Source: Anopheles merus
Lineage: Eukaryota > Arthropoda > Insecta > Diptera > Culicidae
Direction of reading: 5' to 3'
NCBI RefSeq assembly: GCF_017562075.2
Contig: NC_054082.1
Coordinates: 47,973,347 to 48,037,346 of the forward strand
DNA length: 64,000 bases
The notes beneath the pieces are model-generated. The model was not told where the DNA came from. It searched no databases and was given only the letters and a program-made list of their open reading frames with translations. The position numbers and the translations under genes were made by a program. How positions within the stretch are numbered: position 1 is the stretch's first letter; each line of letters starts with the position of its first letter. Below are positions 14,471-27,897 of this stretch, in pieces.

Positions 14471-17400
14471 AAAAGATAAATCGATGTCCTATGAATGCGT
14501 CACAACGAACCTGATGCCCGATCAAAATGCCTGATTAAATTGGACCACCGCATGCATTCATCAGCATTTCGCCATTATGCCGTAAATTATTTGCATAACT
14601 TAATTTTTTGAACTAGTTTTAATTTGAATAAAAATGTAAGCATTAATGTAACTCTTAGCACTTTGTTTTATACTTTTTTAACTGAATTCCTCCCCCATCT
14701 CTACAGTAACGTGAAAGGAACAGTATATTGCAGCGTTACCTATTACGTGCAAAAATCGTAAAACACAGGTCCGTCAACTTGTGCCGTGCTCTTCAGAAGA
14801 CACCACACAGACTCACCAGGCTGCAACACTTTTTCCGCATCCGCAACACGCCGAGCGCGAACTGTGTGTAAACCTGAAAAACATCATTGTGCCCAGTGTT
14901 TAGCGCTAGACTGCAATTGAGGAACTGGAGCCCTCTTCTACCCTCTTCCTTCCACCACTCCTCGCTTATTCTTCACTCTTCTGGTTTCGCAGTAGCGGTC
15001 TATTATCCGCGTACAATGCCTTGGTTCTTGTTGCTATTTTACTCGCTTCCTTTTTTTTGTTCAACTTTTTGTCAACTATCCATCAATTTTCCTCACGCTT
15101 TGCTTTCCCTCCCTCGTGATACAACAGCGCTCAGTGCATTTATTCGCACATTGATGCACCACAACGCACCGTATGCAGAATGGTTCACTATCGCAGTGTT
15201 CATCATCAAAAACATATTAAAGCCCTTGGGATAATGGGTGCGATCGGGACTCGTTTTTTTATCAATCTAGAAATAGATTTTTCGGTGAAAGCGCGCAATT
15301 TCCAATCGGAACCTCGGTACCGTGTATGTGTTTTTTTTATATGTATGTGTATGTATCTGTGTGCGTGTTTATGCAATACAGCTAGACACTTGAACAAATG
15401 GAGCGAGACGGCCATGGTGCCAGCCTACCCACACCGCTGTGCTCTCTACGTGCGTTACGAAATAACTAAATAAAATAAAAACAGACTTTTCAAAAGCGAA
15501 GACCAAAAAAGTTCGTTTCCAATTTTCGAGCGATATAAACTAGACTTGATAACAATAAAAGTGAAAAAAAACCAACGTACCACCAAAATCCTCCAACACG
15601 AACCGGCAGCGCTCAGGCTGCGTCGGGCAAAGATTCGATGATCAATTCGTCACCCACTCCCAGCAGGCTATTGTTCAAGTGCACGAGGACTGGTAAAGAA
15701 GCGGGGCGAGAGACGGCCAGTACGGAATAGATGTCCAAATGCACACTGGATGCACCCGGAGCGGTTCCGTTTGCGGCAGACCCCAAGCAATCTGAATGTT
15801 CGGTCTGCCACAAGGCAAATACAAGAGTCGAAGCAAACACACCGCGTGCCCGCGAGGGCCCACGTTGCCGTACGCTTGTGTCGTTGCGCGAGTTTGTCAA
15901 GTGGTCGTCGTACTGGTGCACTGTGCACTTTGTGCATTCAATCCTGCCATGCTGCAACCGCCCCGGCCAGCAGACGTAAGGAATGCAACCATTCGGAAAT
16001 CATCCCACCGTTCTTGGGACACCAACCAGGGCCTCCGGGCCAAAACGCATCCGTGGGTGGAAAATGTCTAAACGTCGCGTGTCAGTAGAACACACACACA
16101 CACACATACATAAAGAGGGGAGTGTGGTGCGTTCCCGTACGTAGCGCTAGTTCATTTCGATGTACACTTCGGGGGTACTTGAATTGGATACAATTGAGTA
16201 TTCTTACTGTCCTTCGCCATCGTTTCGGCCGGAAAGGCTTCGAGACGCATTCGCTCCGAAACGCATCGGGAACACCAGGCCGGGACTATCGACAGATTTG
16301 GCTTTTTTCGTATTTTTTGACGAGAAATTAAGCATAAATGTAATAAAAAAACGTTTCGTGCTTTGTTCGAGTTTGATGCACCAGCACCTGGAGGCATTGT
16401 TCTTGCAGGCGAACTACCTAGCGATTGAAAATAAGGATTTACCTTGAGTAATGGGAGAATATGTTATAGCATTGAATAGAATACAAGACTCTTGATTTAT
16501 AAAGTGGAAATAGGAGTAAAATTTCGTTGGAAATTGTGTGAAAATTTGAGAATTCAAGTTAAAACTATTGCTTAAATACTTTCGATTGTTCCCTTTTTCT
16601 ACTTACAAGACCTGCGGAAAGAATCTTATTTCACTCCAACATTCCTGTCACAAGCTTGTCAGTAAGAACCAATAAAAATGGTGAAAAATGAGCCCCATAT
16701 CCAAAACATTCATCCATGCACACTCCAGACAGGCAGAGTGCATTCATCTGACGACGCGTAATTCGTCACCAAACTTCGTGCTGCCCATCGTTCCATGGGC
16801 CGCCCGAACTGCAGCACGGAAACGGAACCGGACTGCACCATTAAAGTGCAACAAAGGCGGAAAGGGAAAAACAGATTTGCCCGGAAGGGAAAGGTGAACA
16901 AAAAAAAAAAGAAAACGGTCAACGGTGTTTCGGTCAGGGGAACACGGCTCGTGGATTGGATAGCGCAACGAGGCAACACCGTCATCATTCGGAGCGTGAC
17001 AGGAAAGAGTTTTTGACTATTTGCTGAATGGACAGTTTAGCGATATGCTCGTTGCTGCTTCACTTGTGTTCGGTGCATTCGGTGCGAACGCTACGAGGAT
17101 GTACAATCCGTGCCGAAACGCGGTGTTCAGCCCAAAGCTCGGACGGCTTGCTGTCTTAGTGCTTTGTTCTTTTTGCTTTGTTGTAGCCGCATTTGGAGCG
17201 TACCATTCGGTGACGCTTCCTCCCTGACGGATGGCGAACCATTGGATGCAGTTAATTTCCATTTGTAATCCGACGTGTACGCCTAAATTGCATTATCTTT
17301 TATGCTGCAATTGCATTGCAGCTGACAAGGATGACGACAACGAGACGTTCGTGCCGAACACTCCTTCCAGGACCCAAACCGTGCTACCACACCCCACACC

Positions 17401-18202
17401 GTTCGAAACATGGTGTACACACATTAGCTAGAGGCATCCAATAAACCAGACTGCTCACAATCGATCCATCCAAGAGCTGTATGATAGTAGTAGCGATGAT
17501 GATGATGCTGATGACGAGAAAATTACAAAACACTGAAAAGATGTAAAAAATGCATCGCCTGGTGTACATATCTACATACACACACATACATTTGTACAAG
17601 CCATCACTCATATACATCGTGCGGGGGAATACGGAAAAAATCTCGAAGCATCAAAACTGTGAACATAAAACCAGAGTGTCTTCTGGGCTGATGGGATACG
17701 CGCACAAGACGTACGCGGTGGTAAGTGCAATTAAGTTGATCCAATCTCTTCCGGTTAACTCAATAACGAGCTACACTCGGGTGCTTGGGATATTGATGTT
17801 CTCGATACTTTGTAGTTGGTAGTCAAGCGTATCAGTTTTCTGGATGCGTTGGGATCGTCTAATCAAGCATGGGGAAAGGAGATAGTTTGTTGCAGTTGGC
17901 TGAAATTGGTGTGATTTTCAATGACTCACTACAACAATACAGGGGAAAAAGTCACGTAAAAAAAACTATTATTTTTAACCATTTCATAATCTTATATAGT
18001 GTAGTAAAGCAGCTTATGATTTAAACAAGTCTCAAGCAAATCTTTGTAAATCATCCATATCGTTAAATTACTATTTATTATTTACAATATATAAAAAAAA
18101 CATTTTGTATGCTGTATACTTTATGGTTGATCCACTATCTAGTAATGTTATTGTAAGAAATGTTCACTTTGTGATGCTTTGATGATAAGTAAGGTGAAGA
18201 CT
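14471..18202. other. Gene-free stretch
   Basis: GC-moderate at 14700-17850, then AT-rich. The patch 15600-15980 is open in several frames on both strands at once (up to 114 codons on minus and 112 on plus). That pattern points to low stop density rather than to a gene. A short CA run lies at 16091-16106. No family, RNA gene or transposon was recognised. Confidence 0.5.
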
Positions 18203-18400
18203 CCCGGTCTCGTGGTACGGTCGTCAACTGGGTCATGTGTTCAAGCCCTAAATGGTCCGTGCCGCCTCACGTAGGACTGACTATCCTGCTGTGGGGGGAG
18301 GGGGGGGGGAGGGGTAATCCAAAAGTCACTGATAGCCAACCCCACAAGTGGTTCAGGCAGGCCTTGACCGACAACGGTTGTTGAGCCAAAAAAAGGAAAG
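18203..18400 (+). mobile_element. tRNA-derived SINE, near full length
   Basis: The head CGTGGTACGGTCGTCAACTG resembles a tRNA A-box region, and TGTTCAAGCCC about 40 bp on is one base from the B-box consensus GGTTCRANNCC. The body continues through GTAGGACTGACTATCCTGCT and a G-rich insertion (18292-18314). It ends with CTTGACCGACAACGGTTGTT, GAGCC and an A-rich tail. The order head, B box, body, A-rich tail gives the plus orientation. RNA polymerase III transcription and movement by a non-LTR reverse transcriptase follow from the class. No clear target-site duplication was found. Confidence 0.8.
18292..18314 (+). other. G-rich run, possible G-quadruplex
   Basis: G-tracts of six, nine and four are separated by single A residues inside the SINE body. 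The number and spacing of G-runs would allow a four-tract quadruplex. It is probably an expanded form of the short G-run usual at this place in the family. Confidence 0.5.
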
Positions 18401-21400
18401 ACGATTACACTTAAAGGATATTCCGTGATTCATCTAACGAATCCTTAATTGTAGAGAATAACTTATTGATATTTTTTAACAACACGCAATATAGTTGTAT
18501 AATTACAAAAAGTTGAAATGAATAAATTGAATGGCTACATTATATGTATATACCAACATATTACTGTACTCAAAATTGTCTCAGTTTTTATCAAATATTT
18601 TTGTCAGTACTTAAGCTACACTTAACATGTTGGTGTCATTAGATCGATAATCTTTCGAAGCATCGATTTGGTTGTAACATTTCAAGGTTATCATACATTG
18701 TGTGATATACTTAAGCCAAATATTACAAAAAACACCTTCATTTGAACTCAAATAATTTATGGTACACTTATAATTACATGGACAAATGTGCCTTCTGCGA
18801 GCTACATATAAATAATCAAGAATATCTGTTTAGGTCAATTAAACTACTGTAACAACCATAACAATATGAGCCAAAGGAACTAGTCGTTATAAGTCGTGAA
18901 CTCGGGCCAAATTATGATGTGCAAGCAAATTGTGCTCAATCTTGAGTTTTTTGCGTAAACACCTTTAATGAATTGAGCCAATGAAATGATAAAAGCGACA
19001 GCATAAATTTAAGTTTACAAAAAATACAAGTTATGTCAAAAATGATATGTCCAACGTATGCCGTTCTTACAGGAAAAAAAATGAAAAACAAAAAATGGCA
19101 ATATACAAATCTGTACCATCAACTCAGTGAGTGATACATACATTTTTTGATACATAAAAATCTCTGAATATTATCTAATAAAAGTATTTATGAATGGAAT
19201 GGAGAAAAACATTTCTCCAGGCACCATGCGTCTCCATCTTTCAGAATAATTTTTAAATCGACTCTAGTATGAACATATTCCTCGAGATGGGAAATAACAG
19301 AGTTTTATAGGATTATTTTTGTATGATCAGCGAGTTTTGTTCGTGCATATAATATACTCTTTCAGCGAGACATTGAATTGTTCGGAAATAGCCGTTGACT
19401 TGTTCAAGGTTTCCTTTGGACTCTAATTTGTTTTTTTTTTTCACATTGGAAATTTTCATTCTTAAATTTGTTGAAGGCGCCAAATAACCATTTTGTTAAC
19501 GTAGTAATGCATGAATTAGTTAAAATCTGCATTTTTTTTTCTTAAAACTATTTGCTTGCGTACAAATGAGATGATTCGAGTTGCAGTCCAAGTGGTCTAA
19601 GTGGAGACAACTATATGCCCAAAACAAAACAAAAATCGCTGAACATGTTACTATAATGCTTGAAAAACCTGTTTTCAATATCTCTATTTAGTCAGTAACA
19701 ACCACTCAACTTAATTGACACTCAGAACTAACAAATAAATATGCTCCTCAAGGCTAGATTTAAGACACACTGTAATGTTAGGCGATATATTACAAAACTT
19801 TTACCAAAAACCCGTGATCTATGACACCTTTGTCGCTTTTTGTTATAAAAAATAAGAGTGCATCCTGATTTGTAGCCTTCTATCTAGCGTATTTTGTTCA
19901 ACACTCCGCGGAACACCAGAAGGTAACGGAAAAAAGAGTACTGACACTGAAAAGAGAGACGTGCTAAAAGCAAACCCGAGGTATTAAATAAAACTTTTAA
20001 CTTTGTTATCTTTTCTAATCGTTTCTCATATCTCGTGACTTTACAAAAGCCAACCACTACAGGACCGAGCAACGTTTCGTTTCTCTTCGGCAAGGAAGCC
20101 CCCATTTTGACATGGTATCATTATTTTTGGTTGAATCTTTGTCTGACGTTCTAATGGGAGTCGGTGCTTAAACCACACTCGCACAAAAAAGCATAAAAGG
20201 GCAGGACAGTAGGAGGGAAAAACTCGTTCCGCATGCAGGAGATGCCAAAAATAAACTAACTTTTTAAAATGTGGTAATTCCAAGGCTTGGTCCTTGGTCA
20301 AGAGTACGTTTTTGCCAAATCCGGGTTATCCCATTTTAACTTCATAACTGATTCGTTTTTCTCTACCGAAAACATGGGAACGCCGTCACGTTTATCAGAA
20401 TAAGAAGCGGAGGTATGAATGGTGTGCAAAGGGCATAGGAATGAGGCTCCTTTTTTCTTAGTTTATATTATTCGTGCCGAGTTTTTATTGCTTTGAATAT
20501 TTACGAAAAACTTTTCCTTGCCACTGTTGGCTGGTCGGTGTTGTCGAGTTGCTGCCTTATAAAATACATTACAATTTTACGTACGATAAAGTTAAGTGAA
20601 CAATAAAAAACTACATTTGCAATTGTATCTTTACACTTACTGACTTCCATCAACGTTTGCTTTTCATTTATTCTACAGCTCATTTCCATATGAAGCCCAG
20701 ATAACAATAGGCCCCCTCGTTGCTGATGTGCTTTCTTTTACCAGTTTCCTTCTCATTTAATACAAATTCGATTATAATGCTACGTTCGTGCATTACATTG
20801 TCTGGCACGCTCCAAATTTGTGTAGTACCATTGCAAAAAACGAACTGCTTCGCTACCCCCGTAATGACTTCCAAGGCGCACAGCGCATCGCCATTGCGAA
20901 ACCGGGAAAGCTTGCCCGCTTCAGCGCATCCCTGTATGGGAAGTAAATTTGCAATTGAATAGAAACTTTGCTGTTACAGAGTTTCATTTTGTTGTTTCGT
21001 GCCGGTGAAAACAGCGGCTGGCAGAAAATTCAGTTTTTGGTTATTATTTTAATTCAACTTCTGCACCAGTACATTTAATGTCCATTTGCCTCATCGTTCA
21101 GTCCCGCTTCTGTGGAATTCTTGTTTGGTCTGTTTGCTTCTAGAAGAAAAAAAATTAAAAAAAAACACACCATTGCTGTTTTAATTTTATTTTCGTCGCA
21201 CCATGCTCCATTCCTTCCGTTTTTCCGACATCTTCTCTGCACCAGTACTATACGCCCTCTGTGCAAGTGGATGTGTGAGTGTGTATGAGTGTGTTTGACT
21301 GAGTGCGCTCGCTCACTAATGGTGAACTTTTTAGAAAACCACAAACACACAACACCATCCCATAGCCCAATCGGTATCCTTTCATATGGCTGGTTTGGAT

Positions 21401-21477
21401 GCAGCAAAGTTTAAACTTTTTAATTCCCAACAAGCAGCGAGTTTCGAGCTGATGCTGAATAGAGATGCTCCGGATAT

Positions 21478-21506
21478 GGGTGGAAGAGGGGGGGAGGGGG
21501 GAGGCG
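21478..21506 (+). other. G-rich tract, possible G-quadruplex
   Basis: Runs of three, seven, six and two or more G are separated by A, GGA or TGGAAGA spacers within 29 bases. The pattern fits a potential G-quadruplex on the plus strand. No gene context is known. Confidence 0.45.
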
Positions 21507-22242
21507 GTGCACAGCACTATTTACCCGCCCTTCTTGACGCCGGTAATGGCGAGCCCGCCCGCCGTTATCACTCGCGTAACATCGCTGGCACGAAAGTTGT
21601 GGCCGGTGCGATGGGATAATGCTTTCACCGGAAGCCGCATTCAGACCCATTTGGATGGCTAAATATTAAAATATTTTAATTAAAACAAGTTTTAGCTTCA
21701 GTCATAGCCCACGGGCACGGAATGTGATACTATCGTGGATAGAGAGAGGTGTTTTGTGTATACTGCAGGTACCGGTCCGGCAAGCACACAAATACACACA
21801 CAAACACATTCACACACATGCAATAGTGTTACCTCCAATTTGATCACGTTTCGGCTGGCAATTATTGTTTCTACGGTGTACCAGCGATGAGCTGTGTTTA
21901 CGAGAAGATTGGTCTCAAAAATTTGATAAGCTTTATAATAAAATGTTGCCAGACAAGTAGAATGAGCTGTTTTGATATTTAACCTTAATAATGGCTTGCC
22001 AACTTTACGTAAAATATGATGCTTCTTGTTCGGATACTATGCTTTGATTATGTCTAATGGGCATCCTGCTTACTACAAAATATAATAAATGTTTTACATG
22101 TTTTGTAGAATCTGTAGTTTCCTTTATTATGTTAGTTTTTATTACCTTGAAACATATCGCAACATGAGTGTGTATGTTTTTTGCAGTATTTTTTTCTTCT
22201 TCCTATATTAACATTTTTTTTCTTTGTTCTAACATAAATTAT

Positions 22243-22330
22243 AGTCTATCATAGACATAGACTACATAGACACAACATAGACTTGCTATGTTGCTTACTA
22301 TGTTACTTACTATTTAATACTATGTTTAAA
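22243..22330. repeat. Imperfect short tandem repeat patch
   Basis: The words CATAGAC or ATAGACT occur about five times in 22243-22285. These are followed by CTATGTTGCTTA and CTATGTTACTTA in tandem. The two halves are partly complementary (ATAG against CTAT), so the segment could also fold. It is probably a decayed microsatellite. Confidence 0.6.
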
Positions 22331-24450
22331 AAAGCATAGATTTCCAACGAATTAGACAGACGTTAGTTGTCTTCTAGTAAACTTTTTTTTAAATAATTTA
22401 AATTAAATTTCAGTGTTTGTTGTGTTGCAATCGTATTGAACCTTTTTTTACATTTATCTGACGATGAGCTATGGGTGCGTGGATTAAATTGAACTGTTCT
22501 GTTTCTGTACACTAAATAGTAGAATATAATATCATATAAAATGGTCGTTCTAAATGAATAAAACATGTTAAATCTTTTACAAAAAACCCTAACGGCAAAT
22601 AAATTTACAAAAATTAACATAACATTTGACAAACGAAATGGACTTACATACTCCAAATTCACCGAATTGTAAGAGTTCGTGAAAATTCAAATTGATTTTC
22701 AAACTGGTACAGAAACTTATTGATTTTTTCTCAGATTTGTTTGGAATTTTGGTGTATGGTACGCATCGTTTTTATATGACGAATGATTGACATTTTAATG
22801 GGATTATAAAGCATGTCCATGATAGCTATGCTACCTTCCGTAACAGTTCCATGCTTTTATTCTCTACTGTATGCTGTTATCTTCGCAAAAGCTTCGTTAT
22901 CGCATAATTACATTGTAGCTGCACAGCGGTATCGCAACCGAAACTAGTAGCATACTACTTCCCATAAAACGACACACACTGACCCGTTCTCTTACCAATC
23001 CCATCGGCCATCGAGCAGGATTAATCTGCCACCCTCGAAGAGGAATCACAGGAGAATGCAGTCATTGTCATAATTTTTCTTTACTCACGTTCACTCATTT
23101 GCGACACATTTCATGGGAAAGTGCCGCACCCACAGCGGCACCCACATCCCGTGGCGTTTTACTTACCCCGTTTGCCACAGTACGTCTTCGTAAATCAAAA
23201 TGAATTCTCATAAACAATGGATGTTTTACCCTCGCAGGCGGAGGAAGTGTAATGCAAATTAAAAAAAAAACACCATCGGGACAAAGGAAGAAAGGGAAGG
23301 CGTTGGTACCTTCCTTACGAAGTGCTCTGGTTGCTGTCTTTGTTCGGTACGCTTCGAAGCATACACGAATGCACGTTGATGGTTGACCACTGGACAAGGA
23401 AAGGAATGGTGAAAGAAAAATCATCCAGCAAGACCAACCGACCAAGGCCAAGCACAGTGCACAGAGCAATATTTTCCCGACTGACCATTCCTCATCGCGC
23501 GTCAGTTGTCGTCCTTCGGATGTGGCGGGCTTGCCACAAGGCGAATCTCGCATAAGTCACCGTCAGCAGCGGGCACAGCTTCACGTTGCTTTCCATTTAT
23601 CATCGCACAGCATTCTTCAGAGAATTCCACGACGGTTGATGGTTGTAGGACGGTCGCATTTCCAGCGGACTGCAAGTAGGTCGCAAAAGACGCTTGCTCT
23701 GCTTATTCGTTTGCACCGCTGCACTCGTTCGCATTGTTGTAGCATTCGGTGTGCTTGAGCAGTAAAACAGCTCTGCACGTCTGCCCTCTGGACGCAAAAA
23801 AAAACAACATAGAAGCCTGGACACCCAAGGGATACGTTTTATTTAATTTTAATTTAAGTCAATCATTCTCACTGACAGTTTTATTCCGCCTTCTTGCGTC
23901 ATATTATTCCGAAAGCTGTCACTGTTGCAAATGCATAGAAAAGGAGCTATTGTACATTTGGTGCACTGTCTTTTTGTGTGTGGCAGTTTTTCGTATTCAT
24001 TTTTTTTGGTTTGTGACAAGCACGATTGAGCCAATCGGGTTTGAAGATTGGCACATTTTTATGTAAAAATACGCTACTTCGTTTTACATCTGTTGTCCAA
24101 AAACTAGGCACCAACGGTGGGACAAACATGCAGTACAAAAGGAAACACAATCCAATTATTGAATCATTGAATAACGTTCCGTGCAGTAAGCGTATTTTCG
24201 ACAAGTGGTTGACAAACGGTTTGACTGTGACGTATCCCGATATCAGTGCATCCCAATTGCATCCCATCCCCCAAATTAGACCGTTTCTATGCTGTGATTT
24301 ACATACGATCGACACAGCAAAGGGAAGAAATCAATTCGCCGTCACGAATCCAGCAGCAAACACTCCGAAACCAGCAATAATTGATTGAGCATCACCACAG
24401 CGCTCTGTGAAATTCTCGTCCCCGTCCATCGTATCCTCTATTCATCACAC

Positions 24451-24453
<3 letters not shown>

Positions 24454-24498
<45 letters not shown>

Positions 24499-24512
24499 CC
24501 TCTCTCTCTCTC
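24454..24512 (+). repeat. (CT)n microsatellite
   Basis: About 59 bp of CT dinucleotides interrupted by TTTCTCCC near 24492-24500, followed by a C-rich stretch. Frames through it encode Ser-Leu repeats only and are artefacts. Confidence 0.95.
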
Positions 24513-27500
24513 CACCTCCCCCGCCCCCCCCCCACCAAGCTTTGTTCATTTACTCTCTTCTCAACGCGTGCCTGTTGCCCCGAGTCACGAATCTCATCGA
24601 ACAGCAGTTTCCCCATACGGCGTTGCATACGGTTACGATGAGAAGGATGACTTCCGTGACACCTGTGAAACAGTGTGACAAATTGTGTATTGTCCGTTGA
24701 CCGCTAAAGCCCAGCGTACGCCCACGACCACCGCCGACCGGCACCGGTCTGGATTTGCGGCGGGTCGGTTTGGTTCGACACAAAGTGTAACCTATTATGA
24801 CACACTCCAACAAGCTGTAAACAAATTAAATAAACACATCGACAAATAGGCTTAACATTATCATCCCTATTACACGTATCATTATTACACAATTAAGCTG
24901 CTCGGTTTTGTAACCCGATAACCTCACCCGGTCGCTGCGGTTGATTCCTGAGTGTCCTGTGCGTTGGGAAAGCATGCTCGAGCACTTTTGGGCAGTGGCG
25001 ATAACATGATTGACCGGTCGAAGAGTGAACACATCCCGGGGAGAGGGTACTTCAAGCACCCGGGTGAACGGACTGTGACCCGTAGGGGTCATTGAAATAG
25101 AATGATTTAGAAGTGGATCTTGCAATACGTCCAGCTATGGGATGGTCGAGGGGTCCTAAAATAAGACAGAAAGGGTCGACTGACAATGCGGAGTAGTGCG
25201 GAATAGGGGAAATCATGAGTCAGGACGGACACATCCAGAAGCGCAGCAATGTGTGAAATGTCAGATAAAATGTGTGCATAATTGTGAATTAAATAGGCAC
25301 TTTCTACAACCATCCCCTTCATGATATCCTTAAGAACCCTGATGAAATTCATTATGTGAAATTTATATATTAATTGAAAATTGTAATAAGATATTAACAA
25401 AATATTAAATGAACCCAATATTCGAATAGCTTTCTTTTACAACGAACATAATAATTCAGCATCATATCTCCTTTCAACATTGTGTAGCATCACTTAAAAT
25501 TCGATAACAAGTAGCTCTAATCAACGAAATTTCCTCGCATATTTCTAACGCTATTTGGTTACTGTCTGAGCTAAAATATTCAACAACAACAAAAAATGTG
25601 TACCCAGAGACTATGTATTTTGAGCCTCATCTCTAGCTACATAATAACCCACCCTGATTTTTTTGTTTATCGTCTCAAACCATCCGTGAATAGATTTGTT
25701 TGCTAGTTGTTTAAAAAAATCGTCCCTGTCCTGGTATAACAAAAAACTTACAAGAGAGCTGATTAAAAAAATCACCCCAGACGAGGGATGGACGGAGGAT
25801 GAGGGCTTAACATGTTTGTATTTCCTCCCAGAATCAGAACAAAAGCGCAAGGGTTCGTCTCTTCCGGACGCTTCGACAGTCAAACTCCTCGTATTGCTGC
25901 CTTGCACTCTTGCCGGACAAGTGTTCGACCGGAGTGACTACAAGGGAAACTCCAAAACTCGTTTCAGTGTGTTAGTGCTATAGACAGGTAACAAAATCTG
26001 CTCCCACACTCACACACTGTGCGCTATCGCTTAAACATTAAATTTAGAAAAATAAAAAATAAAAGCTTGTTCGGAATATTATGAGACTGCGCTCATGCTC
26101 TTTGTTGTACGCACAGCCTCTTCGTGCAAGGAGAACCTTGCCAGTCGTTTGGTTAATCCGCACCAAGAAAGCGATATCTTCCATCCCGGTTGGGCTCTTG
26201 GAAAGAAATGCCCATAGCTATCTCGCTTACGCACACTGCTCACAGTGCGGGAACTGATTCCATTTTGGCAACGATGGTGATGCAGACCAGTCCAACGGTG
26301 TCCCCTGCCGGGAACTAAGCAAAGAACAAGATGGTAAACGACGTTCTCCGGCAACGCACTGGCTCAGCACGCGGCTGTACGGTATATATCGATTTTCTCG
26401 GCCTTACTAAGAGCGCCTGCGTGGCATCGTGCTCAGAACACTTCATCATGGTCGCTTGGTGGTGGTGGCCCGATTCCAACGAACATCACAGTGGACGCCA
26501 TTTCCTCGTCATGGAGGCAGGCAGGCGTTTGGGGCGCCAGCTGGCCAATGAATTTCTCTTCTCACGGCGGCTCTGTGAGTCCCTGGCTCTATTGAAACGA
26601 CACGAAATCACTCACTAAAATGTGGGAAATAAATTTTGTGCAAACTATTGCGCTGCCGAGGCCTACAGTACTGCTGGTCAGTTGCTGTCGTTTACACCGC
26701 TCCCTGTGGCCTAGGTAGGTAGCCTTCAACAGGCAGAGTGCACCGAATGCCAGGACCAGATGTGCCGGTAATAAATTTATGCACTTCAAGATAAAAATAA
26801 CAATCGCCACCGCTATATGTTTTAAAACACGCGCGCGTACGGTTGGAATTGACCAGCAAGAAGAAACTGCAGCGTGACGTGTGGAAAATGGGGTGACGAG
26901 CAGGTGAGTGCGTGCGAGACTGCTTAGAAACGGCGGGGAAAGGACGTAGCGGAAAAGGTGATTAAACAAAAAACGACACGCATGCAAACTATTTTTCCGT
27001 CCACCACGTGCCGCGTCAAACGCGACGGATGCGTATAAAAAAGCAGATGCAAGCAAGCCCATTTTTTCGACCAGGAGGTTGCGATTGCGAATTAATGCAA
27101 GAAAAAGCGTTTGGGGTGCGGATACGTAGACTAGTTTTGATATCAAAAAACTAGTTTAACTGGTTCGCGATTAAAAACTATGCCGTACCGTTGAGTGGTT
27201 TTGCGATGTGAACGAAACGCACAATCTCACGCCTAGTCGAGGGGCGCGTTTTACAGAGAACGTAGGAAAACAGCGCTACACTGTGTGGCTGACAACGATT
27301 TGAACAGGTTTGCTTAGTTCCGACGACGTTGAAAAAAATAAAAAAAATCGATGAGCAAATGCATTTGCTACACAAACATCTACAATGCTACAAAAATATA
27401 GAAATGAGAAAAATACAGTTGAAAATTTTAATAATAAAACATTTTTTTAATAATACTTCTCAAATTGAAAACACAAACAGTATACCGATCAACAATTTAA

Positions 27501-27856
27501 ATTCAAAATTCAATTTAAAATTCAATTCCTTCATCCAGCATCCTGTGTTTTCTCCTGTTCCGAAAGCTGAACAAATCCGATTGACTCGTTTGTGCTTTCG
27601 CCGCAAAAAAGCTCGTTTCGCTAGTGGTGCCCTCTATGAATGACTAGCTGCCAAAGTTAGGTGTTCCTTTTGAAACGTACTGGAAGTCCATGGAAGATAG
27701 AACGCAAAAAACTAACAGTGACACTTTACTTCCCCTATTTTAACCCTTACTTGGGCATTGAAAAGTGGAGAAAAGAACAAAGTACATAAGTCCCTTGCCC
27801 TTGCACCACAACGAACGTGTCTCTTCGAGGGTTGTTACCTCGTCCTCTTTGCTGTG

Positions 27857-27897
27857 TATATAAGAATCTAAGTCGTTCAATGGTTAGCATTTCATTC
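27857..27897 (+). promoter_or_regulatory. Possible TATA/initiator promoter
   Basis: TATATAA at 27857-27863 is followed by TCATTC at 27892-27897, a perfect match to the insect initiator TCAKTY. The gap from the first T to the initiator A is 37 bp, longer than the usual 30-31. No convincing coding exon follows, although a 52-codon frame starts at the ATG at 27975. This may be coincidence. Confidence 0.25.

Larger units (their letters stand above)
18401..24453. other. Gene-free stretch
   Basis: AT-rich at 18400-20000 and 21660-22900, with GC-moderate DNA between. There is a G-rich tract at 21478-21506 and a CATAGAC/CTATGTT repeat patch at 22243-22330. A minus-strand frame of 152 codons with an ATG (23095-23553) includes one hydrophobic stretch but no recognised family, and is not accepted as a gene. 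No RNA gene was recognised. Confidence 0.5.

Noticed and set aside
15600..15980. Overlapping frames in five of six readings
   Set aside because: A GC-rich patch with few stops; no frame stands out in codon use or carries a domain.
23095..23553. 152-codon minus ATG frame with a hydrophobic stretch
   Set aside because: No recognised family, no promoter or splice context, and a competing plus frame overlaps it.
23947..24388. 120-codon plus and 122-codon minus frames over the same DNA
   Set aside because: Both strands look equally natural, which argues for chance. No family was recognised.
26589..27146. 185-codon minus frame, hydrophobic in places
   Set aside because: Starts at TTG (157 codons from ATG), overlaps other frames and has no motif. 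A few frames this long are expected by chance in 64 kb read six ways.
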